Below are positions 1 to 7,639 of a DNA stretch of 11,818 nucleotides, one piece after another; within the stretch, counting starts at the first letter, position 1; each line of letters opens with the position of its first letter. The position numbers were made by a program, and so were the translations under genes. This stretch comes from an uncultured Lachnospiraceae bacterium (GTDB taxonomy: Bacteria > Bacillota > Clostridia > Lachnospirales > Lachnospiraceae), in NCBI GenBank assembly GCA_902796045.1, contig CADBNQ010000069.1:1-11818 (forward strand), given 5' to 3'. The notes beneath the pieces are model-generated. The model saw nothing but the letters and a program-made list of their open reading frames with translations. It made no database searches and had not been told where the DNA came from.

Positions 1-87
1 CCATACTGTATCCCTATCGATTGGAACCGGGAGGCATATTGCTTTGTCCTTTGTCTCAAAGAGAACTATTTCATTTCTGCTTTCCAT
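1..87 (-). CDS. RhuM-family protein, N-terminal fragment (runs off window)
   Basis: Only the first 29 codons are inside the window, starting from the ATG at 87-85. The peptide opens MESRNEIVLFETKD and ends VPIDRDTVW at the edge. This matches the usual start of RhuM-family proteins (an E-I-V-L-F strand, then a short spacer and D-x-T-V-W, normally followed by L-T-Q). A ribosome binding site, AGGTGAAAGGA, lies just upstream. The gene starts 18 bases after the rlmD stop on the same strand, so it is probably read from the yhaM-rlmD transcript. RhuM proteins were first named in a Salmonella pathogenicity island and are scattered through accessory regions. Their biochemical role is not established and the name 'virulence protein' should not be taken literally. 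The family call rests on a short stretch, so it is moderate. The remainder of the gene lies outside the window. Confidence 0.6.
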   Translation of the reverse strand, partial: MESRNEIVLFETKDKAICLPVPIDRDTVW

Positions 88-105
88 TTTCCTTTCACCT
101 CTGAG

Positions 106-1653
106 TTAGGTATCAATAGCAGTATTCTTTCGTTTTTTGTGATCAACACCATTAACAATCCTATGATAATCCTCCATCTCGACATCAAGGGTTATTGTTC
201 TCTCCCGGGTGTTGCTCATCCGCTGCAGGAGGCTCACGACTTCGACGTGGCAGCTGTGCCCGAACTGATCTACCACAGCCACCTTTTTTATCTCGTAGTT
301 CTCAGCGCAGAGAATCCTGCAGTCTCTTGCCAGAGTACCGGGATCACAGCTGACATAGATGATCCTGTCCGGGGCCATGGCAAGCATGGTGGAAAGGAGG
401 GTTTGATCGCATCCTTTTCTCGGCGGATCAACCACAATCACCTCAGGGTGTTTCTTATCATGGAAATCATCCGGATCAGCCGCCTCACATTCTCTGTATA
501 CCACATCCTCGGCCCTGCCGACATAAAATGTCACATTCTCTATATGGTTCAGGCGGGCATTGCGTCTGGCATCTTCGACTGCCTCCGGAACAACTTCTAC
601 TCCGTAGACCTGCCTGGCTTTCTGAGCCAGAAACAATGAGATAGTCCCGATTCCGCAGTAGAGATCCCAGACTGTCTCCCTGCCGGAGAGGGCAGCATAC
701 TCCAATGCCTTTCCATATAGTACTCTGGTCTGCATGGGATTGACCTGGAAAAAGGACAGGGGGCCGATCTGGTATCTGATGTCCCCGATCTTGTCCTCAA
801 TATAATCCTTTCCCCAGACAGTCTTACACTCCGAACCCAGAATCCTGTTTGTTTTATCCTTGTTGGTATTGACTACAATGCTGGTCATCCCGCTTATTTG
901 GGCCAGCTTATCGATCAGATAGTTCAGATTGACCAGCTGTCCTGCATGGCCGTTTACAACCAGGCATACCATGATCTGTCCGGTGACAAAGCCCACTCTC
1001 GTAAGAACGTGCCGTACCAGTCCCTGATGTCTTTTCTCATCGTAAGCCGCCACCCTGTTTTCTTTCATGTATTGCAGGATCGTCTCCAGGATCTCCTGGT
1101 TGACCTCTGCCTGAATCAGGCAGGCAGTGTTGGGAATGATGGTGTGCGTCCGTCCGGCATAGAACCCTGCTACCGGATTCCCAGTGCGGTCAGTGCCTAT
1201 GGGGAACTGAGCCTTATTGCGGAAATGCCAGGGATGGTCCATGCCGTATACGGGCTCCATCAGCTTCTCTATCTCAGCAAAGCCGCCAATCCGCTTCATG
1301 CAGCTGGCAACCTGCTTCCACTTAAACTCCAGCTGTTTTTCATAGGACAGCTGCTGGATCTTACAGCCTCCGCACTGCCTGGCAACAGGGCAGGCCGGTT
1401 CTACCCGGTCCGGCGAGGGCTTAAGAATCTCAATCAGTCTGGCATAGCCGTAGTTTTTCTTCAGTTTTGTAATGGAGACCCTGACCTTGTCGCCGATCAC
1501 AGTGTCTTTAACAAAGAAGGGAAAGCCCTGGTATTTGCCGAGGCCCTCCCCTTCCCTTGTAAAGTCTTCGATTGTCAGGACGATCTCCTGATTCTTTAAT
1601 AATGTCATTTCATTCACTTTATCAAATACCGCCTGTCTTGCGGAACAGTTCAT
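106..1653 (-). CDS. rlmD: 23S rRNA (uracil-5-)-methyltransferase, RlmD/RlmCD type
   Basis: SAM-dependent enzyme that makes 5-methyluridine in 23S rRNA. In Bacillus the single RlmCD enzyme modifies both U747 and U1939, so a dual target is possible here. A TRAM RNA-binding domain occupies about residues 20-80. The four 4Fe-4S cysteines of the RumA family are visible as C88, C94, C97 and C178. The Rossmann methyltransferase half carries the SAM loop LYCGIGT (331-337), DPPRKG (409-414), the catalytic cysteine in VSCDPGTLARD (C436) and the likely general base E471 in HSCHVE. A 40-residue C-terminal tail with ITLDVEMEDYHRI follows, as I recall in clostridial homologues. The chosen ATG overlaps the yhaM stop (ATGA), with GGAGG 12 bases upstream. 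The in-frame ATG for residue 16, just before the TRAM domain, is a possible alternative. Confident about the family; the exact target base is inferred. Confidence 0.93.
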   Translation of the reverse strand: MNCSARQAVFDKVNEMTLLKNQEIVLTIEDFTREGEGLGKYQGFPFFVKDTVIGDKVRVSITKLKKNYGYARLIEILKPSPDRVEPACPVARQCGGCKIQQLSYEKQLEFKWKQVASCMKRIGGFAEIEKLMEPVYGMDHPWHFRNKAQFPIGTDRTGNPVAGFYAGRTHTIIPNTACLIQAEVNQEILETILQYMKENRVAAYDEKRHQGLVRHVLTRVGFVTGQIMVCLVVNGHAGQLVNLNYLIDKLAQISGMTSIVVNTNKDKTNRILGSECKTVWGKDYIEDKIGDIRYQIGPLSFFQVNPMQTRVLYGKALEYAALSGRETVWDLYCGIGTISLFLAQKARQVYGVEVVPEAVEDARRNARLNHIENVTFYVGRAEDVVYRECEAADPDDFHDKKHPEVIVVDPPRKGCDQTLLSTMLAMAPDRIIYVSCDPGTLARDCRILCAENYEIKKVAVVDQFGHSCHVEVVSLLQRMSNTRERTITLDVEMEDYHRIVNGVDHKKRKNTAIDT

Positions 1654-2603
1654 CTGGTTGAATAGCCTCCTGTGGCGCGGATGTTGCTCTCAAACAGCTT
1701 GTTATACCCCCGCCACTCGCCGGTCTGCCGATTATCCTCCGCCAGAGCCTCGATGAAGGTCTCCAGCTTGGCGTCTGTATTATCTGCGAAATTCAGAGCC
1801 AGCGCTTCAATCAGGGCAGGCCTTTTGGGGGACCCGAATTCCAGTTCCCCGTGGTGGGCGAGGATACAGTGCTTTAGTTCATTGCCAAGCTGGACAGGAA
1901 AATTCGGAATCTTCTGGATCTTCTCCTCTACCATCATCGTTCCCTTGACGATATGGCCGATGAGCTGTCCCTCATCCGTATAGTCATTCTCAGGAAAATC
2001 TGAAATCTCTGAAATCTTGCCGATGTCATGACAAAGCGCTGCTGTGATCAGAAGATCTCTGTTCAGGATCGGGTATTGGGTACAGTAAAAGTCACACAGC
2101 TTCACGACACCTAAAGTGTGCTCCAGCAGGCCTCCCCAGAAGCCATGATGCACACGCTTGGCAGCGGAGTGTTCCCTGAAGGCTTTGGCAAAAGCTTTAT
2201 CACCGAAAAAAGCGACCAGAAGCTGCCTGAGATATATATTGCGGATATGGTTCACATAACCGGTCAGCTCCCTGAACATGGCATCGATATCCTTAGCAGT
2301 GACGGGAATATAATCCTGTGGAGCATACTCACCTTCTGCCGCTTTACGCAGCCGTCGTACATTCAGCTGCAGGCTGCCCTGAAAGCTGGTGACATTCCCC
2401 TCAACACGGACATAATCCATCTGTTCAAAATTCTCAATGCCACGGCCGAGATCCCAGATCTTGGTATCGATGTTTCCTGTCTTATCCTGTAAAATCAGAG
2501 AGTAGTATGTCTTTCCTGCCTTGGTCTTAGATATAATCTTAGATTTACAAAGATAGATATCAGAGACGTTATCTCCCTCTCTGAGTTCATTGATATAACG
2601 CAT
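1650..2603 (-). CDS. yhaM: YhaM-family 3'-5' exoribonuclease (OB-fold + HD domain)
   Basis: Cytoplasmic 3'-5' exoribonuclease of the YhaM/Cbf1 family, a metal-dependent enzyme that trims RNA (and single-stranded DNA in Bacillus). An N-terminal OB fold (about residues 14-90, with YYSLILQDKTGNIDTKIWD) is followed by an HD phosphohydrolase domain. Counting from the upstream ATG at 2609, metal-ligand candidates are H164 (LLEHT), H194-D195 (CHDIGK), H219, H242-H243 and D266. Two in-frame ATGs lie two codons apart. AAAGGGA (2610-2616) touches the first but sits six bases from the second, so I chose 2603, giving 317 residues beginning MRYINELREGDNVSD; this is close to the length of Bacillus YhaM. 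It is the first gene of a minus-strand operon behind a strong promoter, and its stop overlaps the rlmD start, suggesting translational coupling. Confidence 0.9.
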   Translation of the reverse strand: MRYINELREGDNVSDIYLCKSKIISKTKAGKTYYSLILQDKTGNIDTKIWDLGRGIENFEQMDYVRVEGNVTSFQGSLQLNVRRLRKAAEGEYAPQDYIPVTAKDIDAMFRELTGYVNHIRNIYLRQLLVAFFGDKAFAKAFREHSAAKRVHHGFWGGLLEHTLGVVKLCDFYCTQYPILNRDLLITAALCHDIGKISEISDFPENDYTDEGQLIGHIVKGTMMVEEKIQKIPNFPVQLGNELKHCILAHHGELEFGSPKRPALIEALALNFADNTDAKLETFIEALAEDNRQTGEWRGYNKLFESNIRATGGYSTR

Positions 2604-2609
2604 ATGCAT

Positions 2610-2616
2610 TCCCTTT
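2610..2616 (-). promoter_or_regulatory. Ribosome binding site deciding the yhaM start
   Basis: The minus strand reads AAAGGGA ATGCAT ATG. The purine run abuts the first ATG (2609) with no spacing but lies six bases from the second (2603). The second is therefore the better start. Confidence 0.6.
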
Positions 2617-2654
2617 CTGAATCAGGAACGTTCCGGCGTCCCTGGCGTATGATA

Positions 2655-2683
2655 ATTATACTCTAAAACATAGAGGTTGACAA
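2655..2683 (-). promoter_or_regulatory. Sigma-A promoter for yhaM-rlmD
   Basis: On the minus strand TTGTCA (-35, 2678-2683) is followed after exactly 17 bases by a perfect TATAAT (-10, 2655-2660). Transcription should start near 2648, leaving a leader of about 45 bases before the yhaM start. It stands back to back with the acyP promoter. Confidence 0.85.
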
Positions 2684-2727
2684 TTATTTTTTCTCATCAC
2701 AGAGAGTGCAAAAGGATCCCGGTCTAT

Positions 2728-2756
2728 TTGACAAAAGTAAGGTTTCATGTAAGAAT
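2728..2756 (+). promoter_or_regulatory. Sigma-A promoter for acyP-mutS2
   Basis: A perfect TTGACA (2728-2733) is followed after 17 bases by AAGAAT (2751-2756), a four-of-six match to TATAAT. The weak -10 is preceded by TGT, an extended -10 element that can compensate. Predicted start is near 2763, giving a leader of about 26 bases that contains the acyP ribosome binding site AGGAGG at 2774-2779. The two divergent -35 boxes are 44 bases apart, so the promoters do not overlap. Confidence 0.7.
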
Positions 2757-2788
2757 GAGAATATCTATTATGCAGGAGGGCTGCCATT

Positions 2789-3067
2789 ATGATCAGGAAA
2801 GGACTTGTCGTCCATGGCCGTGTCCAGGGGGTAGGATTTCGATTTGTTGCCTCCTCTGTCGCAAGGGCCTGCCATGTGACCGGATTTGTGAGAAATGAGT
2901 ATGACGGCACGGTAACCATTGAAGTGCAGGGTGCCGAGCACAGGGTGAATGATTTTATTGACCAGATTCGGGAAGGAAATCGTTTTGTGCGGATAGATTA
3001 TATCGATCTGTCTGATCTGCCCCTGGTCCCTGCTGACAAAGAAACCCAGTTCCGGGTCAGCTTTTAA
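2789..3067 (+). CDS. acyP: Acylphosphatase
   Basis: Small cytosolic enzyme that hydrolyses acyl phosphates such as acetyl phosphate or carbamoyl phosphate to carboxylate and phosphate. The 92-residue product is of normal family length. It shows the phosphate-binding loop GRVQGVGFR (residues 10-18) with catalytic R18, and N36 in the GFVRNEYDGTV segment; both active-site residues are present. The typical V-x-V-Q-G strand (IEVQG) and a final beta strand ending FRVSF complete the ferredoxin-like fold. AGGAGG lies nine bases before the ATG. Its stop is eight bases upstream of mutS2, so the two are almost certainly co-transcribed; I know of no biochemical link between them. In the family's GFRYF motif the residue after R is usually aromatic; here it is F. 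Confidence 0.93.
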   Translation: MIRKGLVVHGRVQGVGFRFVASSVARACHVTGFVRNEYDGTVTIEVQGAEHRVNDFIDQIREGNRFVRIDYIDLSDLPLVPADKETQFRVSF

Positions 3068-3075
3068 GGAAGACT

Positions 3076-5466
3076 ATGAATAATAAGGTACTGAAAACAC
3101 TAGAATATGACAAGATTATCGAGAAACTGGCAGCATATGCTTCCTCTCCCATGGGCAAGAAATGCTGCAGGGAGCTTCTTCCATCCTCCGACCTGGGGGA
3201 GATCCTCTCACGCCAGGAAAAGACCAGAGATGCTCTGAGCAGAGTCTACAAAAGCGGCACACTTTCTTTTCATGGTTTGTCTGACATCCGGCCTTTTCTG
3301 CGCCTGCTGGAGATTGAGTCCACGCTGAGTGCAGGGGAGCTGCTTGAGATTGCCCATCTTCTCGACCTGACTGCCCAGGTAAAGGAGTATGGACTGACAG
3401 ATGCGGAAGACATGGCCTCCGACAGCCTTTTTACTTATTTTGATCTGCTGGAACCGCTGGAATTCCTGAACAGAAGGATCAGAACCTGTATTCTGTCTGC
3501 AGATGAGATCAGTGATGAGGCCTCACATGCTCTAAAGGACATCCGACGGGAAATCAGGCAGGCCAATGCAGCCATCCACAACAAGCTGACCTCTATCATC
3601 AATTCGCAGAGCAACAGGACCATACTCCAGGACGCCCTGATCACAGTGCGCAACGGACGCTACTGTGTGCCGGTAAAAGCAGAGTACAAAAACACTTTCC
3701 CCGGCATGATCCACGACCAGTCGGCCTCCGGGGCCACCCTCTTCATTGAACCTATGTCCGTGGTCCAGCTGAACAATAAGATCAAGGAACTTGATATGAA
3801 GGAGCAGGCGGAGATCGAGAGGATCCTGCAGACTCTTTCTGCCCAGGCGGCATCCTGTGCCAGAGACCTGGAGGAAGACCAGAAGCTGCTGACCGAACTG
3901 GATTTTATTTTTGCAAGGGCCAAATATGCCAGAGATTATATGGGCACGGAACCCATCTTCAATACAGAAGGTATTGTCGATATCAAAAGGGCCAGGCATC
4001 CCCTGCTTGACCCTGAGACCGTCGTCCCCATCCATATTTATATCGGGGAAGATTTTGACATGCTCCTTCTCACCGGTCCCAATACCGGAGGCAAAACAGT
4101 CACACTAAAGACAGTCGGACTGTTTGCCCTGATGGGACAGGCGGGACTCCATATTCCTGCTTCCCCCGATTCCAGGCTGGCAGTCTTTTCAGAAGTATTT
4201 GCGGATATCGGCGATGAACAGAGTATTGAGATGAATCTGAGTACTTTTTCTTCCCATATGACCAACATTGTGTCTATTCTCCGGGATGCAAAACCGGACT
4301 CCCTGGTTCTGCTGGATGAGCTCTGCAGCGGGACTGATCCCACTGAGGGAGCAGCCCTGGCTATCTCCATCCTCTCAGACCTGCATACTGGACACATCCG
4401 CACGATTGCTACCACCCACTATGCAGAGCTGAAGGTGTTTGCCATGGACACACCCGGGATAGAAAACGGCTGCTGTGAGTTCGACCTTGAAACCTTAAGT
4501 CCCACCTACAGGCTGCTGATCGGCATCCCGGGCAAGAGTAATGCTTTCGCCATCTCAAAACGGATTGGGCTTCCTGATTATATTATCGATCAGGCCAGGT
4601 CTCAGATCGATGTCTCGGCGATCAATTATGAGAATATGCTCTCTGAGCTGGAAAAGGATAAGGCAGAGATTGAAAAAGAGCAGCTTGAACTTGCCCGGAC
4701 CCGGCAGGAGATTGAAGATCTTAAGGGAGAGCTGACCGACAGGCAGGATGATATCAGGGAGAAAAGAGAAAAGATGCTGCGGGAAGCCAGAGAGGAAGCA
4801 CACCGCATCCTGTCCGAGGCAAAAGAGGTGGCTGATGAATCCATCCGCAAGTATCATGCCTGGGCCAGACATCCCGGCCAGGATAACACCAAAAAAATGG
4901 AGGCCAGAAGAAGTGATCTGAGAGGCCGCATGACCAGTCTGGAGAAAAAACTGGCATACAGTCCCCGCCAGGCGGCACAGCCCCTTGAGCCAGGTGATTT
5001 TAAAGTAGGAGACGAGGTCTTTGTCACAACTTTGAATCTGAAGGGTACAGTAGAAACTGCTGCCAACAGAAACGGCGACCTGCAGGTTCGGATGGGCTTC
5101 TTAAGCTCCACTGTAAATTATAAGAATCTGGAACTGATCAGGGAGAAGGGAAAAGAGACCGGGAACGGCCAGGGAAAGGATGCCGGGACAAAAGACCGCT
5201 ACAGCATCAATAAAGCTGCCACCATCAACCCGGAGATCAATCTTCTGGGCTGCACGGTGGATGAGGCTGTCGCGCGGCTTGAAAAGTACCTTGACGACGC
5301 CATTATTGCCGGCCTTTCATCAGTGAGAGTCGTACATGGAAAAGGTACCGGGGCACTGAGGAAGGGAATCCATGAGTACCTGCGGCACCTGAAATTTGTC
5401 AAATCGTATCAACTGGCTGAATTCGGCGAGGGCGACAACGGTGTGACTGTTGTCACCTTCAGGTAA
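3076..5466 (+). CDS. mutS2: MutS2 ATPase with Smr domain
   Basis: MutS paralogue without the mismatch-recognition domain. MutS2 was described as an anti-recombination factor. In Bacillus subtilis it has also been shown to recognise collided ribosomes and split them (RqcU). The 796-residue length is normal. A helical core region occupies about 1-320. The ATPase has Walker A GPNTGGKT (334-341) and Walker B LVLLDE (410-415), followed by the signature region CSGTDPTEGAALA. A long coiled coil spans about 518-627, with a break around HAWARHPGQ. A KOW-like beta domain lies at about 640-690. The C-terminal Smr domain (about 720-796) has HGKGTG at 754-759, but INLLG (721-725) replaces the LDLRG motif, so its acidic residue is absent. 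The ribosome binding site AAGGAAG overlaps the end of acyP. The stop codon abuts that of the convergent trmL. Confidence 0.95.
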   Translation: MNNKVLKTLEYDKIIEKLAAYASSPMGKKCCRELLPSSDLGEILSRQEKTRDALSRVYKSGTLSFHGLSDIRPFLRLLEIESTLSAGELLEIAHLLDLTAQVKEYGLTDAEDMASDSLFTYFDLLEPLEFLNRRIRTCILSADEISDEASHALKDIRREIRQANAAIHNKLTSIINSQSNRTILQDALITVRNGRYCVPVKAEYKNTFPGMIHDQSASGATLFIEPMSVVQLNNKIKELDMKEQAEIERILQTLSAQAASCARDLEEDQKLLTELDFIFARAKYARDYMGTEPIFNTEGIVDIKRARHPLLDPETVVPIHIYIGEDFDMLLLTGPNTGGKTVTLKTVGLFALMGQAGLHIPASPDSRLAVFSEVFADIGDEQSIEMNLSTFSSHMTNIVSILRDAKPDSLVLLDELCSGTDPTEGAALAISILSDLHTGHIRTIATTHYAELKVFAMDTPGIENGCCEFDLETLSPTYRLLIGIPGKSNAFAISKRIGLPDYIIDQARSQIDVSAINYENMLSELEKDKAEIEKEQLELARTRQEIEDLKGELTDRQDDIREKREKMLREAREEAHRILSEAKEVADESIRKYHAWARHPGQDNTKKMEARRSDLRGRMTSLEKKLAYSPRQAAQPLEPGDFKVGDEVFVTTLNLKGTVETAANRNGDLQVRMGFLSSTVNYKNLELIREKGKETGNGQGKDAGTKDRYSINKAATINPEINLLGCTVDEAVARLEKYLDDAIIAGLSSVRVVHGKGTGALRKGIHEYLRHLKFVKSYQLAEFGEGDNGVTVVTFR

Positions 5467-5958
5467 CTACCATTCATATCTGTGCAGCTGCCCCTGTCTG
5501 TTAAGCCCTTCAAAGCCCTGCTGGCGGAGAGCTTCGTAAACGATGACTGCCACAGAATTGCCGAGATTCAATGACCTGATCTGGTCAAGCATGGGAATAC
5601 GTACGGCTGTATCCCTGTACCGAAGCAGTAGTTCTTCAGGGATACCCGCACTTTCCTTGCCGAACATGATGTAGCATCCGTCTTCATAAGAGACATCCGT
5701 ATAGGTCTGTCTGGATTTGGTGGTCGCCATGTATATCTTTGCACCGGGATTCTTACTCAGAAAATCATCAAAATCCGCATATCTCCGGACATCGAGCTTA
5801 TCCCAGTAATCCAGACCGGCTCTTTTGAGCATCTTGTCGTTGATGCGGAATCCCAGGGGCTCGATTAGATGGAGTACGCTCCCCGTCGCCACACAGGTTC
5901 TCCCGATGTTGCCGGTGTTGGCCGGCATCTCCGGCTCCAGCAACACAATCTTCACCAT
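5467..5958 (-). CDS. trmL: tRNA (cytidine(34)-2'-O)-methyltransferase
   Basis: SPOUT (SpoU-class) methyltransferase that 2'-O-methylates the wobble base C34/cmnm5U34 in tRNA-Leu isoacceptors, using SAM as donor. The 163 residues match the family's short, single-domain, knotted form, which has no extra RNA-binding domain. All three motifs are present: NTGNIGR (14-20, with the catalytic-type R20), IMFGKESAGIP (97-107) and RSLNLGNSVAVIVYEALRQ (128-146). It is the last gene of the alanine operon. Its ATG overlaps the aminotransferase stop by one base (TGATG), and GGGAG lies ten bases upstream, so coupling is likely. Its stop is immediately next to the mutS2 stop on the other strand. Confidence 0.92.
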   Translation of the reverse strand: MVKIVLLEPEMPANTGNIGRTCVATGSVLHLIEPLGFRINDKMLKRAGLDYWDKLDVRRYADFDDFLSKNPGAKIYMATTKSRQTYTDVSYEDGCYIMFGKESAGIPEELLLRYRDTAVRIPMLDQIRSLNLGNSVAVIVYEALRQQGFEGLNRQGQLHRYEW

Positions 5959-7145
5959 CAGAACAAGTCTCCCGCCGGACGTTGTCCGCGCAGTCTGCTT
6001 ACAAATCTCTCCAGCCGTCCTAAAGCAACCTTCAGCTCGTCAATAGAATAAGCATAGGAAATCCGCAGAAAGCCTTCTCCACAGTCCCCAAAAGCTGTTC
6101 CCGGCACGACAGCCACTTCCTCCTCCTGGAGAAATCTGGTGGCAAATTCTTCAGAGGTCAGACCAAACTCCTTGATGCAGGGAAACATATAGAAGGCCCC
6201 CCTGGGTTCAAAACAGGACAGACCCATCTTTTTAAAACGATGGAGCAGGTAGCGGCGGCGCTGGTTATATGATTCCCGCATCATATCTACATCTTCCTGC
6301 CCGTTGGCCAGAGCTTCCACAGCTGCGTACTGACTGGTGGTGGGAGCTGCCATGATGGCAAACTGGTGGATCTTGATCATCTGCTCCATGATCAAAGCCG
6401 GTCCGGCTGCATAACCCAGTCTCCATCCGGTCATGGCAAAGCTCTTGCTGAATCCGTTGACGACAATCGTCCTCTCCCGCATACCGGGGAAAGAAGCAAT
6501 GGAACAGTGATCCATCTGGTAGGTCAGCTCAGAATAAATCTCATCAGAGATCACAAAAAGATCCTTCTCCAGGATGATCTTTACAATCGGTTCAAGATCT
6601 GACCGGCTCATCACTGCGCCGGTGGGATTGTTGGGATAGGAAAGGATAAGTATCTTCGTTTTATCGGTGATGGCAGAGAGCAGCTCCTCGGCTGTCAGCT
6701 TAAATTCATTCTCCTCTTTTAAAGGAAGTCTGACCGGAACACCATCAGCCAGCTTAATGCATGGCAGGTATGATACATAGCAGGGCTCCGGGAGAATAAC
6801 TTCATCTCCTTCATTCAGCATGGCCCTGAGAGCCAGATCGATTCCCTCGCTGCCCCCGACTGTCACTACGATCTCTGATCCGGGATCATAGGAAAGGCTG
6901 TACCGGCTGCGCATATAATCGGATATAGCTACGCGAAGTTCCATGAGTCCTGCATTGGAAGTATAGAAGGTCCTCCCCTTTTCAAGGGAATAGATCCCCT
7001 CCTCCCTGATATGCCAGGGGGTATCAAAATCGGGTTCGCCGACACCCAGTGAGATGGCGCCGGGCATCTCCTGAACGACATCGAAGAACTTCCTTATACC
7101 CGATGGTTTTATATCAATCACTTTATCAGACAGGGGATTTCTCAT
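5958..7145 (-). CDS. alaT: PLP-dependent class I aminotransferase, AlaT-like
   Basis: Fold-type I aminotransferase of the AspC/AlaT/PatA group, moving an amino group between an amino acid and a 2-oxo acid with pyridoxal phosphate. The Schiff-base lysine is K234 in GFSKSFAMTGWRLGY. Other cofactor and substrate residues are NNPTG (172-176), D201 and Y204 in SDEIYSEL, and the carboxylate-binding R371 in FLRISYA. The 395-residue length is normal. The gene directly follows an Lrp-family regulator with an ATGA overlap. The same order occurs in the Bacillus alaR-alaT pair (formerly yugG-yugH), where AlaT is the main alanine transaminase and AlaR activates it. Alanine:2-oxoglutarate transamination is therefore my best guess, but sequence alone cannot exclude aspartate or aromatic substrates. 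AAGGTG precedes the start by five bases. Confidence 0.85.
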   Translation of the reverse strand: MRNPLSDKVIDIKPSGIRKFFDVVQEMPGAISLGVGEPDFDTPWHIREEGIYSLEKGRTFYTSNAGLMELRVAISDYMRSRYSLSYDPGSEIVVTVGGSEGIDLALRAMLNEGDEVILPEPCYVSYLPCIKLADGVPVRLPLKEENEFKLTAEELLSAITDKTKILILSYPNNPTGAVMSRSDLEPIVKIILEKDLFVISDEIYSELTYQMDHCSIASFPGMRERTIVVNGFSKSFAMTGWRLGYAAGPALIMEQMIKIHQFAIMAAPTTSQYAAVEALANGQEDVDMMRESYNQRRRYLLHRFKKMGLSCFEPRGAFYMFPCIKEFGLTSEEFATRFLQEEEVAVVPGTAFGDCGEGFLRISYAYSIDELKVALGRLERFVSRLRGQRPAGDLF

Positions 7146-7624
7146 AATGACACCTTCATTCTGTTATGCTCTTCCTTCTCAATAAGAATCATACCGTGAT
7201 CCTTATACTTCTTGAGGATAAAATGGGTGGCTGTCCCGGCCACAGAGTCCAGGGTAGACAGTTTGCGGGTCACAAACATGGACACCTCTTTCAGAGATTT
7301 ACCTTCCAGAAAGACTGCGAAATCATAGCCGCCGGACATCAGATAGAGTGCCTTCACTTCAGGATAATTCGTGATATGGGCGGCCAGCTTCTCAAAGCCC
7401 TGCCCCCTCTGCGGAATGACCCGCACCTCTATCAGAGCGGTCACTTTCTCAAGATCAGTCTTGTCCCAGTTGATCAATGTCGGGTAACCGCAGATTACTC
7501 CTTCATTCTCCATCTTCTCTATCTCCTGGAAGATAAGGGTTTCATCTGTTCCCAGCATGATCGCAAGTTCATGGATATCTATCTTGCTGTTCTTTTCCAT
7601 CATCCTCAGAATCTCAGTGCGCAT
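7142..7624 (-). CDS. alaR: Lrp/AsnC-family transcriptional regulator, AlaR-like
   Basis: Feast/famine DNA-binding regulator. An N-terminal winged helix-turn-helix (about residues 3-50, IDIHELAIMLGTDETLIFQEIEKM region) is joined to a C-terminal RAM/Lrp ligand-binding domain (about 60-145) containing MSGGYDFAVFLEG and LDSVAGTATHFILKKYKDHG. The 160-residue length is typical. It overlaps the downstream aminotransferase by four bases, matching the Bacillus alaR-alaT arrangement, and probably controls the operon in response to an amino acid; that ligand is not visible from sequence. The ATG is preceded by AAAGGA ten bases upstream, and that ribosome binding site directly follows the upstream gene's TGA. 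The helix-turn-helix starts almost at residue 1, so no longer form is expected. Confidence 0.88.
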   Translation of the reverse strand: MRTEILRMMEKNSKIDIHELAIMLGTDETLIFQEIEKMENEGVICGYPTLINWDKTDLEKVTALIEVRVIPQRGQGFEKLAAHITNYPEVKALYLMSGGYDFAVFLEGKSLKEVSMFVTRKLSTLDSVAGTATHFILKKYKDHGMILIEKEEHNRMKVSL

Positions 7625-7639
7625 AATATAGTAATCCTT

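Noticed and set aside
139..1599. Long open frames on the plus strand opposite rlmD (139-639 and 898-1599)
   Set aside because: They lie wholly antisense to a well-recognised gene, show no domain resemblance and lack a convincing ribosome binding site.
5442..5456. Small hairpin GTGAC-TGTT-GTCAC near the mutS2 stop
   Set aside because: The stem is five pairs and no T-run follows, so it does not qualify as a terminator.
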